Assembly (NCBI RefSeq): GCF_023238205.1
Contig: NZ_CP096659.1
Span: 2,311,626-2,375,625, forward strand
From: Halorussus limi
GTDB taxonomy: Archaea; Halobacteriota; Halobacteria; Halobacteriales; Haladaptataceae
DNA: 64,000 bases
Reading direction: 5' to 3'
The translations under genes and the position numbers were made by a program. Below, piece after piece: positions 61,100 to 64,000 of the stretch (position 1 is its first letter; each line of letters begins with the position of its first letter). The notes under the pieces were generated by a model that did no database searches, was not told the origin of the DNA, and worked only from the letters and a program-made list of their open reading frames with translations.

Positions 61100-62179
61100 A
61101 TGAAAGTCGTCCTGATTGGTGTCGGACAGGCCGGGGGGAAACTCACCCAGCGATTGGCCCAGTACGACCAGAAGATGGGTTTCGGTGCGGTACAGGGAGC
61201 GCTCGCGGTCAACTCCGCGAAGGCGGACCTCCGAGAGTTGGACCTCGACACGGTGCTGGTCGGACAGGACCGCGTGAAGGGTCACGGCGTCGGCGGTGAC
61301 AACGAACTCGGTGCCGAGGTCATGCAGAGCGACGCGACCGAAGTGATGGACGCGCTCGACGGACGCATCACGGCGCAGGCCGAGGCTATCTTCGTCGTCG
61401 CGGGACTCGGCGGCGGCACGGGGTCGGGCGGCGTGCCCGTCCTCGCCCGCGAACTCAACCGCGTCTACCAAGTTCCGGTGTACGGACTGGGCGTCCTCCC
61501 CGGCCGCGGCGAGGGCGCGATGTATCAGGCCAACGCCGGGCGCTCGCTCAAGACCCTCGTCCGAGAAGCCGACGCGACCCTCCTCATCGACAACGACGCG
61601 TGGCACACCTCGGGCGAGAGCATGGGCGAGGCCTTCGAGAAGATAAACCAGAACATCGCCCAGCGCGTCGGTCTGCTGTTCGCGTCGGGCGAAGCGGTCG
61701 AGGGCGTCGGCGAGAGCGTCGTCGACTCCAGCGAGGTCATCAACACCCTCCGGTCGGGCGGCATCGCCACGCTCGGATTCGCCAGCGCGGCGGCCGCCGA
61801 GAGCGCCGAGGAGAACGTCAACGCCGTCACCTCCATGACTCGGAAGGCCCTCCTCAGCAACCTCAGCCTCCCCAACGCCATCGAGGCCGACTCCGGCCTC
61901 CTCGTGGTGGCCGGCCAACCCGAGTCCATCCCGCGGAAGGGCGTCGAGCGCGCCCGGAAGTGGGTCGAACAGGAGACCGGGAGTCTGCAGGTCCGGGGCG
62001 GCGACTTCCCGCTGGACAGCGACCGACTCGCGGCGCTCATCCTCCTCGGCGGCGTCGAACGCTCCGAGCGCGTCGAGGAGTTCCTCGAACGCGCGAAGGA
62101 GGCGAGCAAGCAGACCGAGGAACCCGACGAGGACCCGGCCGAGAAGTTCCACAACGACCAGCTAGACGACCTGATTTAG
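61100..62179 (+). CDS. cetZ: CetZ-family tubulin/FtsZ-like GTPase
   Basis: 359 residues. The nucleotide site has LIGVGQAGGKLTQRLAQYDQ at the N-terminus and the tubulin signature GLGGGTGSGGVPVL (near residues 101-114), with NSAKADLREL and DNDAWHTSGESMGEAF typical of CetZ rather than FtsZ. CetZ proteins shape archaeal cells and support motility. The start at 61100 (MKVVLIGVGQAG) removes ten residues of an upstream frame. It is divergent from the pilus-cluster coiled-coil gene, 176 bases apart. Paralogue number (CetZ1, 2 or other) cannot be set. Confidence 0.92.
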   Translation: MKVVLIGVGQAGGKLTQRLAQYDQKMGFGAVQGALAVNSAKADLRELDLDTVLVGQDRVKGHGVGGDNELGAEVMQSDATEVMDALDGRITAQAEAIFVVAGLGGGTGSGGVPVLARELNRVYQVPVYGLGVLPGRGEGAMYQANAGRSLKTLVREADATLLIDNDAWHTSGESMGEAFEKINQNIAQRVGLLFASGEAVEGVGESVVDSSEVINTLRSGGIATLGFASAAAAESAEENVNAVTSMTRKALLSNLSLPNAIEADSGLLVVAGQPESIPRKGVERARKWVEQETGSLQVRGGDFPLDSDRLAALILLGGVERSERVEEFLERAKEASKQTEEPDEDPAEKFHNDQLDDLI

Positions 62180-62227
62180 CGGCCTCACGCCTTTCGTTTC
62201 TCTGCTAACGAATCGTCGTTACGTTCC

Positions 62228-62234
62228 AAAAAAA
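62228..62234 (-). terminator. oligo-T stretch after the phosphodiesterase gene
   Basis: Seven A bases on the plus strand give T7 on the minus strand, about 40 bases after the stop at 62274. This is a candidate archaeal T-run terminator for the minus-strand gene in the gap between convergent genes. Confidence 0.4.
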
Positions 62235-62273
62235 GTCGAAAATCCGAAGCCGACGGTCCGTCCGGAGCCGAGT

Positions 62274-63617
62274 TCAGACCAGACTCCGGCCGTCGAACTC
62301 GCCCGCGTCGTACTCCATCTCCATCAGGTCGAGAATCGTCGGCGCGATGTCGTAGAGGTTCACGTCCCGAATCGTCGCGTCGGGGTCGTCCACGAACAGC
62401 GAGGCGTTGTCGAAACTGTGCATTCCGTTGCGGGGTCCGTGGCCGAACACGTCGTCGTGACCCTTGAACCCGGCCTTGAGGTCGAAGCCGTGGTTCGGGA
62501 TGGCGACGAGGTCGGGCGCGATGTCCTCGTGGTCGCCGTGGAACGCCTCCTCCTTCTCGACCACGCGGTCGCAGACCTTCCGGCCCTCGGGGCCTTCGAG
62601 GTTCTCGAGCGCCTCCTTGAGTTGGTCGCGCTTCTGTTCGTACTCGCTCTCGGGGACGCTCCCGCGGGGTTCGCGACCCTCAAGGTTGATATAGAACCGG
62701 CCGGGAATCAGCGAGTAGGCCTCCGTGTCGTCACTGATGTCGCCCAGACCCTCGTGGTCGTCGTCTTCGTAGGAGAGCCAACCCTCCTGTCGGAGCCACT
62801 CGTTGAAGTGGACCTCGTAGTCGAGCGAGGTGAACCCGTGGTCGGAGGCGACCATCATCGTCACGTCGTCGGGGAGGTTCTGGCGAATCTCGCCGAGGTA
62901 GCGGTCGACCTTCTCGTAGAAGTCGAGGAACTCCTGTTTGTACTCCATGTCCTCCTCGTAGTGTTTGAACAGGAAGTGGTTCACCCGGTCGGTCGTCATG
63001 AAGACGCCGAAGAAGAGGTCCCAGTCGTCCTGCTGGATGTAGTGTTTGAACGCCTCGTAGCGGGCGTCGAGGGTCGCGTGGGCGTTCTCGATGAACTCCT
63101 GTTTGTCCTCGTCGTGGCCGAGTTTCGGGTTGGTGTCGAGTCGGTAGTCGATGGACTCGAGGTAGTCGCGCAGTTCGTCGGGGTACGCGGCCTTGTCGAT
63201 GCCCGGCGAGAGGAAGCCCGAAACCATGCGCTGGACGTTGCGCTGGGGCGGGAAGGTGACGGGGACGTTCATCACGGTGGCGTCCCGACCGGCGTCGTGG
63301 ACGCGGTCCCAGAGGCGAGTCGCCTGCACGTCGCGACCCATCGGGACGTAGGTGTCGTAAGAGCCGACCTCGCGGTCTTGGAACCCGTACACGCCGGTAT
63401 TGCCGGGGTTGACCCCGGTCGTCAGGGAGGGCCAGCACGCCGAGGACTCGGGCGGAACGATGCTGTCTATCGCGCCCGAGGAACCTTCCTCGGCGAGGGC
63501 AGCCAGATGCTCGAACTCGTCGAAGTGGTCCTCGAGGAAACTGTACGGAACGCCGTCGATACCGAAGAAGGCGACGCGGGGCTTGTCGTCGCCACGAAGC
63601 TTGTCGAAGAGACCCAT
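62274..63617 (-). CDS. alkaline phosphatase superfamily phosphodiesterase/nucleotide pyrophosphatase-like enzyme
   Basis: 447 residues. The metal and nucleophile motifs are VAFFGIDGVPYSF (Asp), ESSACWPSLTTGVNPGNTGV (nucleophile S or T in SLTTG), VMNVPVTFPP, VFMTTDRVNHFLF (Asp-His) and VASDHGFTSLDYEVH (Asp-His), with FDLKAGFKGHDDVFGHGPR for the last His. This layout is that of type I phosphodiesterases and archaeal phosphoglycerate mutase-like enzymes; the substrate is open. Start at 63617 chosen at the conserved N-terminus. A soluble cytosolic protein with no signal. Confidence 0.85.
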   Translation of the reverse strand: MGLFDKLRGDDKPRVAFFGIDGVPYSFLEDHFDEFEHLAALAEEGSSGAIDSIVPPESSACWPSLTTGVNPGNTGVYGFQDREVGSYDTYVPMGRDVQATRLWDRVHDAGRDATVMNVPVTFPPQRNVQRMVSGFLSPGIDKAAYPDELRDYLESIDYRLDTNPKLGHDEDKQEFIENAHATLDARYEAFKHYIQQDDWDLFFGVFMTTDRVNHFLFKHYEEDMEYKQEFLDFYEKVDRYLGEIRQNLPDDVTMMVASDHGFTSLDYEVHFNEWLRQEGWLSYEDDDHEGLGDISDDTEAYSLIPGRFYINLEGREPRGSVPESEYEQKRDQLKEALENLEGPEGRKVCDRVVEKEEAFHGDHEDIAPDLVAIPNHGFDLKAGFKGHDDVFGHGPRNGMHSFDNASLFVDDPDATIRDVNLYDIAPTILDLMEMEYDAGEFDGRSLV

Positions 63618-63724
63618 GTATCCCGGTAGAACGGGGGGCTACGTGAAATTTCTTTTCGTAGTCACAGCCATCGACGTGAACGATGATGAAGGATATGGGG
63701 TCGAGCCGACGGGTTCGGCGGTCG

Positions 63725-64000
63725 TTACGAACTCTCGAACGCCTCGAACAGCGCCTTCCGGGTGCTGGCGTCGATGAGCATGTCGAGGGTCTCCTCGTGG
63801 TCGCTGTCCACCTGCGCGAACAGGCCGAGAGGCACCCGCGCGGTGGCGGCGTCGGTGTTACCGCCGGTCGTCTCGCTCGTGCCGAACGCCGAGTCGAGGA
63901 TGTCGAAGGCGTTGGTCCGCACGTCCTCGGCCCGGCAGGAGACGACGATGGTCTCCTCGTGGATGCCGAAGACGGCGGCGGTCGAGACGCCCTCCAGTCG
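63725..64000 (-). CDS. C-terminal part of a DHH/DHHA1-type phosphoesterase, cut by the window
   Basis: About 91 codons remain; the frame is open to base 64000. VSTAAVFGIHEETIVVSCRA is the DHHA1 nucleic-acid-binding strand pattern, and GTSETTGGNTDAATARVPLG sits where the GGGH loop is expected, with Asn in place of His. The end reads IDASTRKALFEAFESS. The family is inferred from this fragment; a full DHH motif is out of view. The window also contains a complete DHH protein at 47.2 kb that differs clearly. Confidence 0.6.
   Translation of the reverse strand, partial: RLEGVSTAAVFGIHEETIVVSCRAEDVRTNAFDILDSAFGTSETTGGNTDAATARVPLGLFAQVDSDHEETLDMLIDASTRKALFEAFESS

Overview
The window is a stretch of haloarchaeal (class Halobacteria) chromosome. 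The evidence is high G+C coding sequence with strong third-position G/C bias, acidic Asp/Glu-rich proteins, TATA boxes 24-30 bases upstream of start codons (leaderless transcription), and archaeal genes: L44e, S27e, aIF2-alpha, Nop10, NAC, a TFS-type transcription factor, CetZ, a halocyanin and a phytoene synthase. Genus cannot be fixed from the sequence alone. No rRNA, tRNA, CRISPR array, insertion sequence, integrase or replication origin was seen.

Layout. 1-4.7 kb: end of a phytoene/squalene synthase, a PurN-AICAR transformylase fusion, purB and a small membrane protein. 4.7-11.9 kb: a Tat-exported protein of unknown function, then the lysine operon dapA-dapB-dapD-lysA-dapF-dapE on the minus strand, with ATGA start/stop overlaps at four junctions. 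12-22 kb: two tandem metallophosphoesterase paralogues, a NYN nuclease-like protein, a PUA protein, NAC with a tRNA methyltransferase, a formyltransferase-like protein, TFS, an FAD oxidoreductase, a third phosphoesterase, a PIN protein facing a COG1497-type regulator, a membrane J-domain protein and a wHTH membrane protein. 22.8-25 kb: an information-processing operon (L44e, S27e, aIF2-alpha, Nop10, PAC2 proteasome chaperone). 25-43.8 kb: mixed genes, including a frameshifted Tat-exported hydrolase, two MFS transporters, PolX with a Mut7-C protein, endonuclease V, an AN1 zinc-finger rhomboid, a Get3/ArsA ATPase, a GT81-like glycosyltransferase and an aldo/keto reductase. 44.7-47.1 kb: a large Tat lipoprotein of helical repeats ending in a halocyanin domain, behind a perfect palindromic operator. 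47-50 kb: a DHH phosphoesterase, an SDR epimerase and a DUF5791-type protein. 50-61 kb: a type IV pilus or secretion system in three minus-strand transcription units, interrupted by a sarcosine-oxidase-like gene. 61-64 kb: CetZ, an alkaline-phosphatase-superfamily enzyme and the end of a DHH-type protein.

How the genes work together. The dap genes cover lysine synthesis from aspartate semialdehyde by the succinylase route except the aminotransferase. PurNH and PurB supply late steps of purine synthesis. The 50-61 kb cluster has a coiled-coil protein, two membrane-anchored exported proteins upstream of or around the ATPase/TadC pair, and four further anchored exported proteins. The ATPase operon and the exported-protein operon have near-identical promoters, which suggests co-expression. 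The most interesting loci are the halocyanin repeat lipoprotein with its operator, this pilus-like system, and the frameshifted secreted hydrolase.
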